DNA of 64,000 bases from Shimazuella soli (GCF_022511585.1 NZ_JAKWBN010000004.1:62001-126000); one strand, 5' to 3'; numbered from the stretch's first letter, positions 50,612-60,039 are shown. Notes: generated from the letters alone by a model not told the origin. Translations and numbers: made by a program.

Positions 50612-51121
50612 ATGACAAAGCAGATAAAAGTCATTATGATTAGCTTGGTTGTCACGTTAATTGTGCTTTTTGGTGGATACCAAGGTTATCAGTACTTTAA
50701 AATAGAAAAGCCTATAAAAGATGTAATCCATGCTCAAAAAGATATTTCCCTCACAAAAATAGAAGCAGATCCCGAAGATACAGAAGTGCAATTAAACGTG
50801 AAACCGACCTATGATTTTATAGATAAATTTCCAGAAGTATCTATACAACTGGATAAAAATCTTGGTAAAGGAAAATGGCATATTACTTTTACCAATCCAC
50901 AATCCAATAAAGTGGAAATAGCATGGCATGAGATGGTATTTGGAGTAAAGGAAGGTCTGGAAACAGGAAAGTACACATTAATCCAAACTACTGTTAAGCA
51001 AATTTCCTCTAAATATCATCTGCATTATCAACTATATATAGACGATCAGTATGTTTATCTTTCACTAAAGGACGAAAATAAAACATGGTACCAAATTTTA
51101 CCTATAAAGGCGGTGAAATAA
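50612..51121 (+). CDS. Membrane-anchored partner of FtsH-like protease
   Basis: The 169-residue product has an N-terminal anchor (IKVIMISLVVTLIVLFGGYQ) and an extracytoplasmic domain of about 140 residues rich in beta-type sequence, ending in YQILPIKAVK. It is not recognised. The gene's stop is one base from the start of the FtsH-like gene, so the pair is surely co-transcribed and probably works together. GGAGGTG lies 12 bases before ATG 50612, slightly long; GTG 50603 is another possible start. Confidence 0.65.
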   Translation: MTKQIKVIMISLVVTLIVLFGGYQGYQYFKIEKPIKDVIHAQKDISLTKIEADPEDTEVQLNVKPTYDFIDKFPEVSIQLDKNLGKGKWHITFTNPQSNKVEIAWHEMVFGVKEGLETGKYTLIQTTVKQISSKYHLHYQLYIDDQYVYLSLKDENKTWYQILPIKAVK

Positions 51122-51122
51122 T

Positions 51123-52607
51123 ATGTATCTTCCATTCATCGGAGCAGGGCTAGGAACCATTCTGTTTCTCGCTTATTTGGGTGTGCCATTGTTACCTATG
51201 ATTGTAATAATAGGCATAGGCGTAGCGATTTGGTATTATTCTAGTGCTGGAACAAAAGTCGGATCTTATTGGAATAAAGGTAGTTCACAAGATCAACGTA
51301 ATGCGATTCCCAATATCCAATTTACAGACATCGGAGGACAGACAAAGGCAAAGCAAGAATTAATGGAAGCGCTGGATTTTTTAATCCAACAAGAAAAGAT
51401 GAAAGATTATGGTATACAACCCCTGAAGGGAATTCTATTAACCGGACCGCCTGGAACCGGTAAAACATTGATGGCCAAAGCAGCGGCTCATTATTCAGAT
51501 GCAGTTTTTCTCACTGCATCTGGTAGTGAATTTGTCGAGATGTACGTCGGGGTTGGTGCAAATCGTGTTCGTCAATTGTTTTCTCAGGCTAGAAAAGCTG
51601 CAAAAAATCAAAAGAAAAATAGAGCAGTTATTTTTATTGATGAAATTGATGTGATCGGTGCCAAACGAGAAGGTTCTCAACATAAAGAGTATGACCAAAC
51701 TCTCAATCAATTATTAACGGAAATGGATGGAATAAAAAAGAATGATATCCCCGTTTTTGTGATTGCTGCAACGAACCGAAAAGATTTGTTAGACTCAGCA
51801 TTAACTCGTCCTGGAAGATTCGATCGGCATATAGCAGTGGATTTGCCGGATAAAGCAGGACGTAAACACATTTTATCGCTCCATGTTAAAGGGAAACCGA
51901 TACATGATGAGGTGGATCTCGATAAGATTGCAAGAGAAACATTCGGCTTTTCTGGTGCTAGTTTGGCAAGTGTCGTGAATGAAGCAGCAATTTATGCGAT
52001 GCGAGATGAGGCAAAGCAAATTAAAATGAAGCATTTTGCACAAGCTGTAGATAAGGTTCTAATGGGAGAACAGATTGATCGTGCTACCTCTACAGAAGAT
52101 AAAAAAAGGGTTGCTATCCATGAATTGGGACATGCTCTAGTTGCTGAGTTATTGGAACCTAATTCTGTTGCCCAAGTTGTGCTGACTCCCCGTGGCCAAG
52201 CATTAGGATATGTCCGTCATCATCCTAAAGAAGATCGTTATTTACACACGAAATCTCAACTTGAAAAGCAAGTCATGATTTGCTTAGCGGGAACAGCAGC
52301 CGAAGAAACATGGTATCAAAATCGATCCACTGGAGCAAAAAACGATTATGAACAAGCCATACACCTTTGCAAAACAATGATTGATACAGGACTTTCTTCT
52401 TTGGGTATAATCGATATGTCTCTGATTGATCCTGACAAATTATCCAAAGAAGTTACTCATATTTTGAATGAGTTGTATGAACAGACTTTGAACATCACCA
52501 AGCGGCACTATTCATTTCTCCAAGATTGCTTGAACCTCCTGTTAATAGAAGAAAGAATAGACGGAGAACAATTTCGGGATTTGTTAGCGCGAGAATTAGT
52601 GAGCTAG
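51123..52607 (+). CDS. FtsH-like AAA+ zinc metalloprotease
   Basis: The 494-residue protein has two short hydrophobic segments in residues 1-45, then an AAA+ domain with Walker A GPPGTGKT at about residue 107, Walker B FIDEID and second-region-of-homology TRPGRFDRHIAV. The M41 peptidase domain has the zinc HELGH at about residue 338 and a late acidic ligand region. FtsH is usually about 600 residues or more, with an extracytoplasmic domain between its two N-terminal helices; that domain is absent here. It extracts and degrades membrane proteins if the family function holds. It is coupled to the upstream membrane partner. Confidence 0.88.
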   Translation: MYLPFIGAGLGTILFLAYLGVPLLPMIVIIGIGVAIWYYSSAGTKVGSYWNKGSSQDQRNAIPNIQFTDIGGQTKAKQELMEALDFLIQQEKMKDYGIQPLKGILLTGPPGTGKTLMAKAAAHYSDAVFLTASGSEFVEMYVGVGANRVRQLFSQARKAAKNQKKNRAVIFIDEIDVIGAKREGSQHKEYDQTLNQLLTEMDGIKKNDIPVFVIAATNRKDLLDSALTRPGRFDRHIAVDLPDKAGRKHILSLHVKGKPIHDEVDLDKIARETFGFSGASLASVVNEAAIYAMRDEAKQIKMKHFAQAVDKVLMGEQIDRATSTEDKKRVAIHELGHALVAELLEPNSVAQVVLTPRGQALGYVRHHPKEDRYLHTKSQLEKQVMICLAGTAAEETWYQNRSTGAKNDYEQAIHLCKTMIDTGLSSLGIIDMSLIDPDKLSKEVTHILNELYEQTLNITKRHYSFLQDCLNLLLIEERIDGEQFRDLLARELVS

Positions 52608-52625
52608 GGAAGGAGTTATCTTGTT

Positions 52626-53501
52626 TTGGCAGAAGAAATACAACAAATCGCTGTTATTGGCGGAGGCACGATGGGACAAGGAATCGCTGAATTGTGTGCT
52701 TCCAAAGGATATGAAGTTTTGTTATTAGAAAAAACAGAAGAACTAGCACAGTATGCAAAAGGAAAGATTGAGCAAAGCCTTGATAAAAAATTATCGAAGT
52801 GGGGGATTACAACCGCAGAGAAAAAAATTACGTTATCCCGCATTGTATTTACTTCGAATATAGAATTATTGAGAAACGCAGATTTTGTAATCGAATCTGT
52901 GGTAGAAGACATGAGCACCAAAAAAGCTGTTTTTCAAATATGTGATGAGCTTTGCCGAGAAGATGTGCTTTTCGCAAGTAATACATCCACCTTGAGCTTA
53001 ACAGAGATAGCAGCTGTAACCAATCGACCCGAAAAAGTTGTTGGTCTACATTTTGTCTATCCTGTAACCAAACGCCCCTTGGTAGAAGTAGTTCGAGGTT
53101 TAAAAACATCTGAAAAAACTGTAGCTGATCTTCGGACGTTGTTGACAACACTTCATTTAACTGGAGTAGAGGTTTTTGAATCTCCGGGTTTTGTAACCAC
53201 AAGAATGATTGTCCTGTTTATCAATGAAGCAACTTATATATTGATGGAAGGCGTTGCAGAAGCAAATGAAATCGATTTTGCCATGAAGCATGGATACCAT
53301 TTTGCATTTGGTCCATTTGAAATGGCTGACCGATTTGGGTTGAATTCTGTATTAGCAGCGTTGGAACGGTTGTACAGGGAGTTTGGGGACACCAAATTCC
53401 GCCCAGCTCCTTTGTTGAAAAAGATGGTTCGGGCAGGTCATTTAGGGATTAAGACAGGAGAAGGATTTTTTAAGTACGATAAAGACGGCAATCGATTGTA
53501 A
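52626..53501 (+). CDS. 3-hydroxybutyryl-CoA dehydrogenase
   Basis: The 291-residue enzyme oxidises 3-hydroxyacyl-CoA (or reduces acetoacetyl-CoA) with NAD(P). The dinucleotide motif is VIGGGTMGQGIAELCASKG, ESVVED follows near residue 90, the catalytic His is in GLHFVYPVTKRPLVEVV, and the C-terminal domain has GPFEMADRFGLN. The start is TTG 52626, ten bases after AAGGAG. No other fatty-acid genes are adjacent, so its pathway is open. Confidence 0.88.
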   Translation: MAEEIQQIAVIGGGTMGQGIAELCASKGYEVLLLEKTEELAQYAKGKIEQSLDKKLSKWGITTAEKKITLSRIVFTSNIELLRNADFVIESVVEDMSTKKAVFQICDELCREDVLFASNTSTLSLTEIAAVTNRPEKVVGLHFVYPVTKRPLVEVVRGLKTSEKTVADLRTLLTTLHLTGVEVFESPGFVTTRMIVLFINEATYILMEGVAEANEIDFAMKHGYHFAFGPFEMADRFGLNSVLAALERLYREFGDTKFRPAPLLKKMVRAGHLGIKTGEGFFKYDKDGNRL

Positions 53502-53504
53502 CCT

Positions 53505-53534
53505 AAAACCAGCTTTTTTATAGCTGGTTTTTTA
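53505..53534 (+). terminator. Dehydrogenase gene terminator
   Basis: AAACCAGCT pairs with AGCTGGTTT and is followed by T residues. Confidence 0.85.
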
Positions 53535-53675
53535 TACATATATATCAACTGGATGATGAAATTTGTTTTATATCCTGTTATCGAAAGCATATGTAAGAGA
53601 TATTATTAGAATCATAAAAGTTATTTATGATAAAAGGGTATTGCCATGACGCTTTTTTGGAGAGCTAAAAAATAC

Positions 53676-53721
53676 CGTATGCTATTGATAAATAATATCG
53701 TATGCTATTGATAAATAATAT
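53676..53721 (+). repeat. Two tandem 23-bp repeats before ackA
   Basis: A 23-base unit beginning CGTATGCTATTGATAAATAA occurs twice in perfect tandem (53676-53698 and 53699-53721), 30 bases before ackA. Each copy contains TTGATA, so the repeat may duplicate a promoter element or a regulator site. Confidence 0.8.
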
Positions 53722-53751
53722 GGAAGGAACCAAGAAACGGAGCGGGAAGAA

Positions 53752-54954
53752 ATGAAAATTTTAGTTATAAATTGTGGAAGTTCTTCTATTAAATATGAAC
53801 TATTTGAAATGGAAGATGAATCCGTTATTGCTGAAGGTTTGATAGAAAAAATCGGAACAGAAAGTGCAATCATCACCTATCAAGCGACAGATAAAGAAGA
53901 GTTAATGAAAACAGCAGAAATTCTAGATCACCGTGAAGGCTTAAATCTTGTCCTTCGGCTTTTGATGGATGATAAAGATGGTGTAATTGCTAGTAAAAAC
54001 GAAGTGGCTGCCGTTGGACATCGAGTTGTACATGGTGGAGAGTTTTTTTCTGAATCAGCTGTGATCACAAGTGAAGTGAGACAAGCTATTCGTAAAACTG
54101 TTGACTTAGCTCCTCTGCATAATCCTCCAAATCTTTTAGGGATAGCTGCTGCAGAGCAACAGTTACCTGATGCAATTCATGTAGCAGTCTTTGATACCGC
54201 CTTTCACCAAACAATGCCAAAACATGCGTATTTGTATCCTTTGCCATATGTATTGTATACACGTCACAAAATTCGCCGTTATGGATTTCATGGAACTTCA
54301 CACAAATATGTATCTGAACAAGCTGCATTATTTATAGAGAAACCATTAACCGAATTAAAAATAATTTCGGCACACATTGGTAATGGTGCCAGTGTCACTG
54401 CAATCGATCATGGAATCTCTATTGATACCAGTATGGGGATGACACCTTTAGAAGGATTAATGATGGGGACACGTTGCGGAGATATTGATCCTGCTATTGT
54501 TCCTTACGTGATCGCTAAAGAAGACTTAACTTTAAGTGAAATCCAATCCATGATGAATAAACATAGTGGATTATTAGGGGTTACAGGAATGTCCAGTGAC
54601 ATGCGGGAAGTCACTCAAGCAATGGAAGAAGGAAATGAACAAGCAAAATTAGCAATAGATATGTACTTGTACAAACTTCGTAAAACGATTGGATCTTATA
54701 TTGCGGCGATGAATGGTGTAGATATACTACTTTTCACAGCTGGAGTAGGAGAAAACTCTTCCTATGTAAGGCAAGAGGTATGTAAAGAACTTAGTTTCTT
54801 TGGTATTGAGTTAGATCAATCCAAAAACAATATTCGTTCCAAAAAAACAAGAGAAATCAGCACCCCAAATTCCAAAGTGAAAGTTTTAGTAGTCCCTACC
54901 TATGAAGAGTTAATGATTGCAAGAGAAGCAAAACATCTGGTCGACCAGCAGTAA
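53752..54954 (+). CDS. ackA: Acetate kinase
   Basis: The 400-residue enzyme interconverts acetyl phosphate and acetate with ADP/ATP. The N-terminal VINCGSSSIKYELF phosphate-binding segment, the GHRVVHGGE motif, the active-site GFHGTSHKYVSE and the C-terminal TAGVGENS are all present. GGGAAGAA precedes ATG 53752. It is followed after 53 bases by aspB. Confidence 0.95.
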   Translation: MKILVINCGSSSIKYELFEMEDESVIAEGLIEKIGTESAIITYQATDKEELMKTAEILDHREGLNLVLRLLMDDKDGVIASKNEVAAVGHRVVHGGEFFSESAVITSEVRQAIRKTVDLAPLHNPPNLLGIAAAEQQLPDAIHVAVFDTAFHQTMPKHAYLYPLPYVLYTRHKIRRYGFHGTSHKYVSEQAALFIEKPLTELKIISAHIGNGASVTAIDHGISIDTSMGMTPLEGLMMGTRCGDIDPAIVPYVIAKEDLTLSEIQSMMNKHSGLLGVTGMSSDMREVTQAMEEGNEQAKLAIDMYLYKLRKTIGSYIAAMNGVDILLFTAGVGENSSYVRQEVCKELSFFGIELDQSKNNIRSKKTREISTPNSKVKVLVVPTYEELMIAREAKHLVDQQ

Positions 54955-55007
54955 AGGTGTTATCATAAAGGAAACAAACCAGATAATTGGAGATAAAGGA
55001 GAAAAAA

Positions 55008-56198
55008 ATGACACTTTCTGATCGCGTAAAACAATTATCACCCTCCCCAACATTAGCTATCACAGCAACAGCAAACGCATTAAAGCAACAAGGCCACAAT
55101 GTAGTAGCATTAGGTGCTGGTGAACCAGATTTTAATACACCTGAACATATCCTTACCGCTGCAAAAGAAGCTATGGATAAAGGGTTTACCAAGTACACTG
55201 CTTCAGGGGGAATCAAAGAACTCAAGGATGCGGTCATCGCCAAATTTGCAAATGAAAATGGACTAACGTATACAGCCAAAGAAGTTATGGTGACAGTAGG
55301 AGGAAAAGAAGGACTTTATAACCTTTTCCAAGTCATTTTAAATGAAGGTGATGAAGTAATTATTCCTGCTCCATATTGGGTAAGCTACATCGAACAAGTA
55401 AAACTAGCTGGTGGAAAGCCTATTGTAGTGGATGGTAAAGAAGAAAACAATTTGAAAATCACAGCAGAGCAGTTAGAAGCAGCTATAACAGATAAAACCA
55501 AAGCAATTATTATCAATTCACCATCTAACCCAACAGGGATGATATATAGCAAACAAGAACTACTCGAGTTAGGAAATATAGCTGTAAAGCATGATTTGTT
55601 GATCGTGTCAGATGAAATTTATGAACATCTTATCTATGATAATAAATCTCATGTGAGCATTGCTACTTTAGATGAGGCATTTTTCAAGCGCACCATTATC
55701 ATTACTGGTGTATCCAAAACTTATGCTATGACAGGATGGCGTATTGGATATGCAGCAGGTCCCCAAGAAATTATCCAAGCTATGACTGATTTGCAAAGTC
55801 ATAGTACTTCTAATCCTACCTCTGTATCTCAATATGCGGCCATCGCTGCTCTCACAGGCCCTCAAGAACCTGTCATTCAAATGAAAGCAGCATTTAAAGA
55901 AAGGCGAGATTATGTAATCAATCGGATTCGTAATATTAAAGGATTCCGTTGCATTACTCCACCAGGTGCTTTTTACGCTTTTATTCATGTAAAAGATGCT
56001 CTTGGCAGCAAATATTCATCTGTTGACGAATGGTCCACTGCCCTCCTAAAAGAGGAATTAGTAGCGGTTGTCCCAGGTTCTGCATTTGGAGCAGACGAAT
56101 ATATCCGTATCTCGTATGCAACATCTATGGATAACTTAAAAGAGGCCTTTAATCGAATCGAACATTTCGTGAATACATCTTCTCTCGTTTCTAAATAA
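55008..56198 (+). CDS. aspB: Aspartate aminotransferase (class I)
   Basis: The 396-residue PLP enzyme interconverts aspartate and 2-oxoglutarate with oxaloacetate and glutamate. INSPSNPTGMIYS and ITGVSKTYAMTGWRIGYAAG (with the PLP Lys) are diagnostic, and YIRISYATS near the end carries the substrate-carboxylate Arg. ATG 55008 follows AAGGAG; an in-frame start 21 bases upstream is not supported. Confidence 0.88.
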   Translation: MTLSDRVKQLSPSPTLAITATANALKQQGHNVVALGAGEPDFNTPEHILTAAKEAMDKGFTKYTASGGIKELKDAVIAKFANENGLTYTAKEVMVTVGGKEGLYNLFQVILNEGDEVIIPAPYWVSYIEQVKLAGGKPIVVDGKEENNLKITAEQLEAAITDKTKAIIINSPSNPTGMIYSKQELLELGNIAVKHDLLIVSDEIYEHLIYDNKSHVSIATLDEAFFKRTIIITGVSKTYAMTGWRIGYAAGPQEIIQAMTDLQSHSTSNPTSVSQYAAIAALTGPQEPVIQMKAAFKERRDYVINRIRNIKGFRCITPPGAFYAFIHVKDALGSKYSSVDEWSTALLKEELVAVVPGSAFGADEYIRISYATSMDNLKEAFNRIEHFVNTSSLVSK

Positions 56199-56205
56199 CC
56201 TTAAA

Positions 56206-56237
56206 AAAACTGGTCCTAGTTAGGATCAGTTTTTTTC
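56206..56237 (+). terminator. aspB terminator
   Basis: AAACTGGTCC pairs with GGATCAGTTT, followed by T residues. Confidence 0.85.
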
Positions 56238-56310
56238 ATAAAATCTGCCTGTAAAGAGGATTTAATTTCGAACACAACATGTTGACAAATCGGCTTTTAT
56301 TCACATATAC

Positions 56311-56347
56311 AAAACGACTTGAGTTCTTAATATCTCAAGTCGTTTTT
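56311..56347 (+). terminator. Second hairpin terminator
   Basis: AAAACGACTTGAG pairs perfectly with CTCAAGTCGTTTT. No gene lies between it and the aspB terminator, so it may be a relic or backup terminator. Confidence 0.65.
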
Positions 56348-56350
56348 CTA

Positions 56351-56383
56351 TTTATTGGTCAAATTGCGCTTGGTGACATGGAC
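56351..56383 (+). repeat. Partial copy of the dispersed repeat
   Basis: ATTGGTCAAATTGCGCTT and a short similar stretch match the 53-bp repeat at 44261-44313 before similarity fades. Confidence 0.5.
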
Positions 56384-56407
56384 TCCTCTTTTGTTTAATT
56401 AAATTCC

Positions 56408-56438
56408 TTGACTATAACGTAACGTCATAGTCTATAAT
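56408..56438 (+). promoter_or_regulatory. MerR-type promoter with 19-bp spacer
   Basis: TTGACT (56408-56413) and TATAAT (56433-56438) are 19 bases apart, the over-long spacing used by MerR activators. The spacer and its edges form a dyad, GACTATAACG with CGTCATAGTC (one mismatch). The MerR gene in the same operon is the likely regulator. Confidence 0.8.
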
Positions 56439-56467
56439 GATGATCAAAGAAGAGAGAGGTGGAAAAA

Positions 56468-57397
56468 GTGAATATAAAAGCTTTACGTTCAGATAAAATA
56501 TATCGCAAAGTTTTACAAGCCCCACAAGAAGAAAAAGTTGAATTACTCAGACAAGAAATGTTTGCTCCATTTATGAAAAAGTGGGAAACACAACATATTC
56601 CTTTTAAAGCAAAAGAGCCTAACGGTTTTGATGTTATTATGTTGAACAATATGACAGGCATCTCACCTACTGAGATCACCAATGAGATTTCAACAGAATT
56701 AGAATTAATTTCGTCCGATTCCTTTTGGAATGAGTGTGAAGAAGCAGTTAAGAAAAGCCTCTCGTTATTTACAGAGCACGGCGTGAATCTTCGGGTATCT
56801 GATTATCTATTTACTATTCAATTAGGAAATCCAAATAGCCCTTTCTTAATAATAAATGAGGGATATAGTGGTGATGGGGGAATTCCTGGCTATATTTTTG
56901 GTACACTTGTGCCAAATGAATACACCATACCTCGTATGAAGGCTGCTTTAGCTCATGAATGTAATCATAATGTTCGCTATCAATTTATTGAATGGGATCA
57001 TTTTGCTGTTACATTAGGTGAATTAATTGTTAGTGAAGGATTAGCAGAAAACTATGCTACTTCTATTTTTGGAGAGGATATGCTCGGACCTTGGGTATCA
57101 AAAACAGATAGGGAAACGCTTAATACGCGTATTAAACCTGTGCTCAAGGAAAAATTACAACTAAGAGGCTTCGCTAATTTGTCACCATATCTTTACGGTG
57201 ATGAATTAGCAAAACTTCAAAACATGACACCAGTCAATATGCCTTATAGTGCCGGTTATGCCTGTGGGTATTATTTAATCAAATACTATCTAGAAAAAAC
57301 AGGTAAAACTATTTATGAAGCTACGATTACTCCTGCAAATGATATATTAGATGAAGTACAAGGGTTTTGGGATGAAGAAACATTTATTATTAGTTAA
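56468..57397 (+). CDS. DUF2268-type putative zinc protease
   Basis: The 309-residue product carries the metallopeptidase-like HECNH in AALAHECNHNVRYQ at about residue 166 and a downstream SEGLAENYA segment supplying a Glu, as in DUF2268 predicted Zn-dependent proteases. It has no signal peptide, so it acts in the cytoplasm. The start is GTG 56468, five bases after GAGAGGTGG; GTG 56459 is the alternative. Its last 26 bases overlap the MerR gene. Its induction by the MerR-type promoter upstream is likely. Confidence 0.7.
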   Translation: MNIKALRSDKIYRKVLQAPQEEKVELLRQEMFAPFMKKWETQHIPFKAKEPNGFDVIMLNNMTGISPTEITNEISTELELISSDSFWNECEEAVKKSLSLFTEHGVNLRVSDYLFTIQLGNPNSPFLIINEGYSGDGGIPGYIFGTLVPNEYTIPRMKAALAHECNHNVRYQFIEWDHFAVTLGELIVSEGLAENYATSIFGEDMLGPWVSKTDRETLNTRIKPVLKEKLQLRGFANLSPYLYGDELAKLQNMTPVNMPYSAGYACGYYLIKYYLEKTGKTIYEATITPANDILDEVQGFWDEETFIIS

Positions 57398-58139
57398 AGA
57401 TATTGTTCAAATTACAGGCATTACAAAAAGAACCTTACATTATTATGATAAAATCAATTTATTAAAGCCAACTTATCTTACGGAAAATGGTTATCGACTC
57501 TATGATAGAAATAGTTTAGTAAAACTACAAACCATTTTATTTTTAAAGGAAATGGATTTTTCTCTACAAGAGATTAAGGACATTTTGAAACTTTCGAAGG
57601 AAGAACAAAAACAACTATTAAAAAAGCATAGCCAAACTTTATGGATAAAAAAGCAACGATTGGAAACAATTATTACTGCATTGGACGAGTATGTATCTGG
57701 AAAAGATATCTACAATATACGTATTTTTCATGATTCATCCATTTTACCCTTACAAGAACAGTATGCTCATGAAGCGAAATTCTTCTATGGAGAAACAGAA
57801 AAATACAAAGAATTTGAGAGGAAACTAGAAGAACTCTCACCTAGTGAAAAAGCAAACTTACTCTCTGTATTTGAACAAAACATGGAAAGTGTATTTAGAA
57901 GAATGGCATCCTGTATAAACCAGTCTCCTTCTTCTGAGGAAGTACAGCAATTAATTACAGAATGGAAAAGTAATCTAGAACAAGTTATGGTTTGTGATTC
58001 TGAGATATTAGCATGTATTGCAAATACGTATAAATTTCATAATCGATTCAAAGATTATATCAATCAATTTAGCAATGAAGACTTAGCCGATTTTTTATAC
58101 AACGCTATTATGCATCATATCAATCAGAAAAAGGGTTAA
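57372..58139 (+). CDS. MerR-family activator with TipAS-like domain
   Basis: The 255-residue protein has a MerR helix-turn-helix (VKDIVQITGITKRTLHYYDK, then LLKPTYLTENGYRLYD), a linker coiled coil, and a C-terminal all-helical domain resembling the TipAS ligand-binding domain of drug-sensing MerR proteins. It probably activates its own operon through the promoter at 56408. ATG 57372 lies inside the end of the upstream gene in another frame. Confidence 0.85.
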   Translation: MKKHLLLVKDIVQITGITKRTLHYYDKINLLKPTYLTENGYRLYDRNSLVKLQTILFLKEMDFSLQEIKDILKLSKEEQKQLLKKHSQTLWIKKQRLETIITALDEYVSGKDIYNIRIFHDSSILPLQEQYAHEAKFFYGETEKYKEFERKLEELSPSEKANLLSVFEQNMESVFRRMASCINQSPSSEEVQQLITEWKSNLEQVMVCDSEILACIANTYKFHNRFKDYINQFSNEDLADFLYNAIMHHINQKKG

Positions 58140-58237
58140 AAAAATACGAATATACGAAAGAAACGTTTGTTTGTGTTTAGCTGTTTCCTATGGTAATATG
58201 TTTAGCGTGTTTAATAACGAAAAAAAGAGGGATATAC

Positions 58238-58654
58238 ATGGCTTTACGTATGAATCCATACATTACTTTGGATGGAAACACCAAGGAAGCAGTCGAATTT
58301 TACCAAGAGGCTATTGGCGCAAAAGTAATTTCTATTCAAACCTTTGGAGAAATGCCTGAAGACCCATCATTTTCTTTACCTCCCGAAGCAAAAGATCGTG
58401 TTCTACACGCGTTATTAAAAGTTGGGGAAACTGATCTGATGTTTTCTGATACTTTCCCAGGTCAACAACAGCAAACAGGCTCTCGTGTTTCGATTGCTAT
58501 TGTCGTCAATAGTGTAGAAGAGTCAAGAGCTATCTTCGAGAAGTTATCTCAAGAGGGTAAAGTATACATGCCATTACAAAAGACATTCTGGAGTGAGTCC
58601 TATGGAATGGTAATCGATAAATATGACGTACAATGGCAAATTACAACAGAATAA
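58238..58654 (+). CDS. VOC/glyoxalase-superfamily protein, PhnB-like
   Basis: The 138-residue protein has the PhnB/YjdN pattern: MNPYITLDGNTKEAVEFYQE, ALLKVGETDLMFSDTFPG, VNSVEESRAIFEKLSQEGKV, and YGMVIDKYDVQWQI at the end. The family's metal-binding role is often unclear. AAGAGGG precedes ATG 58238. A strong hairpin follows. Confidence 0.82.
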   Translation: MALRMNPYITLDGNTKEAVEFYQEAIGAKVISIQTFGEMPEDPSFSLPPEAKDRVLHALLKVGETDLMFSDTFPGQQQQTGSRVSIAIVVNSVEESRAIFEKLSQEGKVYMPLQKTFWSESYGMVIDKYDVQWQITTE

Positions 58655-58672
58655 GAAATACAAAGAAAAGAA

Positions 58673-58722
58673 CTGCACCTCCCAATTGTTGTGTGTATCT
58701 AGCAATTGGGAGGTACAGTTTT
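58673..58722 (+). terminator. VOC gene terminator
   Basis: CTG and ACCTCCCAATTG pair with CAATTGGGAGGT and CAG, followed by TTTT. Confidence 0.85.
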
Positions 58723-58734
58723 CCTAGGACGACT

Positions 58735-59067
58735 TATTTATAAAGTTAGATGCCTAATTCAAAAAAAGAAAAATCTATGACAGGGAAAAGCCCAAATAGT
58801 TTATGAATTAAGACATAAGCAGAAAATAATCGGTTAATAAAATTGGTGAACCACTTGTTTCAGGAGATTTTAGTTTCTTGTGATAATTGCTGCTATCGGA
58901 TAACTTCAAGTGTTTTTATATATTTCTGGTCTGACAAATAGATGATGGATATACTCAAACACATCAAAAAGTACCGGACAAACGGTACTTAATCCAATTT
59001 CAAAAAATGAACATTGATGATTGAACATCGTTGTACCATGTTCAGGACAACCATAAGTCGCCAATAA
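58735..59067. other. Intergenic stretch without recognised gene
   Basis: About 330 bases of AT-rich DNA. The only structure I see is AGTACCG with CGGTACT at about 58972-58989 (no T-run on the plus strand), which might end the minus-strand WYL transcript. Confidence 0.4.
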
Positions 59068-60039
59068 TCAAAAACTACCATCCCTACTCATTTCATATAG
59101 TTGATACATCTTTCGTAGTTTTTGCTTCACTTTTATTTGTAACTCCTTCGGTTTTTTTACCAAAGCTTCCCCGCCTAAACCAAAAAAGTAATCAGCAAAG
59201 TAATCTATTTCCTTTCTTGGTAAATCTCCTTTTATATAACCTGATCCATCTGAATTAATTTGCAACCTTGAGACAACCCAAGGCTCTAGTTGAGATTTTC
59301 TTACTCCTTCTCGAGTTAATTCAATATAAACATTCATATCACCGGAATCTTCTCTTGTGATTGTTTCCCAGTTTGAAAGGTTGATATTAATTAAATTCTT
59401 GTTTTCCGTATGTTTATTAGGATTCGAATCAATGGAACGTAATCGATCTAAGCGAAATAGGCGAAAATCAGCTTTTTTTAAACAATAGGCAGGACAATAC
59501 CAAAATCCATGACTAGCATAGATTCCGATCGGTTGGATGTCTCGCCATGAAAATCCTCGAATAGAGTCATATTCAATACGTACCACTTTTTGCTGAATCG
59601 CTGCATCCAGTAAAATGGCTAAATGAGAGGTAGAAAGCGGACGCATAGGAACAACAAAATCTACTCGATTTTTCATTTTATCTATTTTATCTTTTACATC
59701 ATTTGGTAAATAGGAAAAGAACTTTTTCAATGCATTATTTATCTCTGATTCAAAAGGAAGAGAAGAATAATGACGCAATGCATAGCTAGCAAAGAATATA
59801 GCAACTGCCTCATCTTCGGTAAAGGTAATGGGCGGTAGTATCCGTTCATTTAAAACTTGATAGCCACCATGTCGTCCTGTTTCAGAGTAGAGTGGAACAC
59901 CTAATTCACTAAGTTCTTGCAAGTCACGTAGCATGGTTCGTTTCGATACACCAAATTCTTCGGCAAGTTCACTAATAGTAAATTTCCGTTTTCGATTAAC
60001 AGTCATCATCAATTCTATTAAACGTTTTGATTTTGGCAT
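59068..60039 (-). CDS. WYL-domain transcriptional regulator
   Basis: The 323-residue protein starts with a DeoR-like helix-turn-helix (TISELAEEFGVSKRTMLRDL) and the ETGRHGGYQVL wing, then the WYL domain, where the segment reads YASHGFWYCPAYCLKK, and a C-terminal extension. It is a paralogue type of the regulator at 9788. It diverges from the broken beta-lactamase-family gene at 60230, perhaps once its target. Confidence 0.8.
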   Translation of the reverse strand: MPKSKRLIELMMTVNRKRKFTISELAEEFGVSKRTMLRDLQELSELGVPLYSETGRHGGYQVLNERILPPITFTEDEAVAIFFASYALRHYSSLPFESEINNALKKFFSYLPNDVKDKIDKMKNRVDFVVPMRPLSTSHLAILLDAAIQQKVVRIEYDSIRGFSWRDIQPIGIYASHGFWYCPAYCLKKADFRLFRLDRLRSIDSNPNKHTENKNLININLSNWETITREDSGDMNVYIELTREGVRKSQLEPWVVSRLQINSDGSGYIKGDLPRKEIDYFADYFFGLGGEALVKKPKELQIKVKQKLRKMYQLYEMSRDGSF

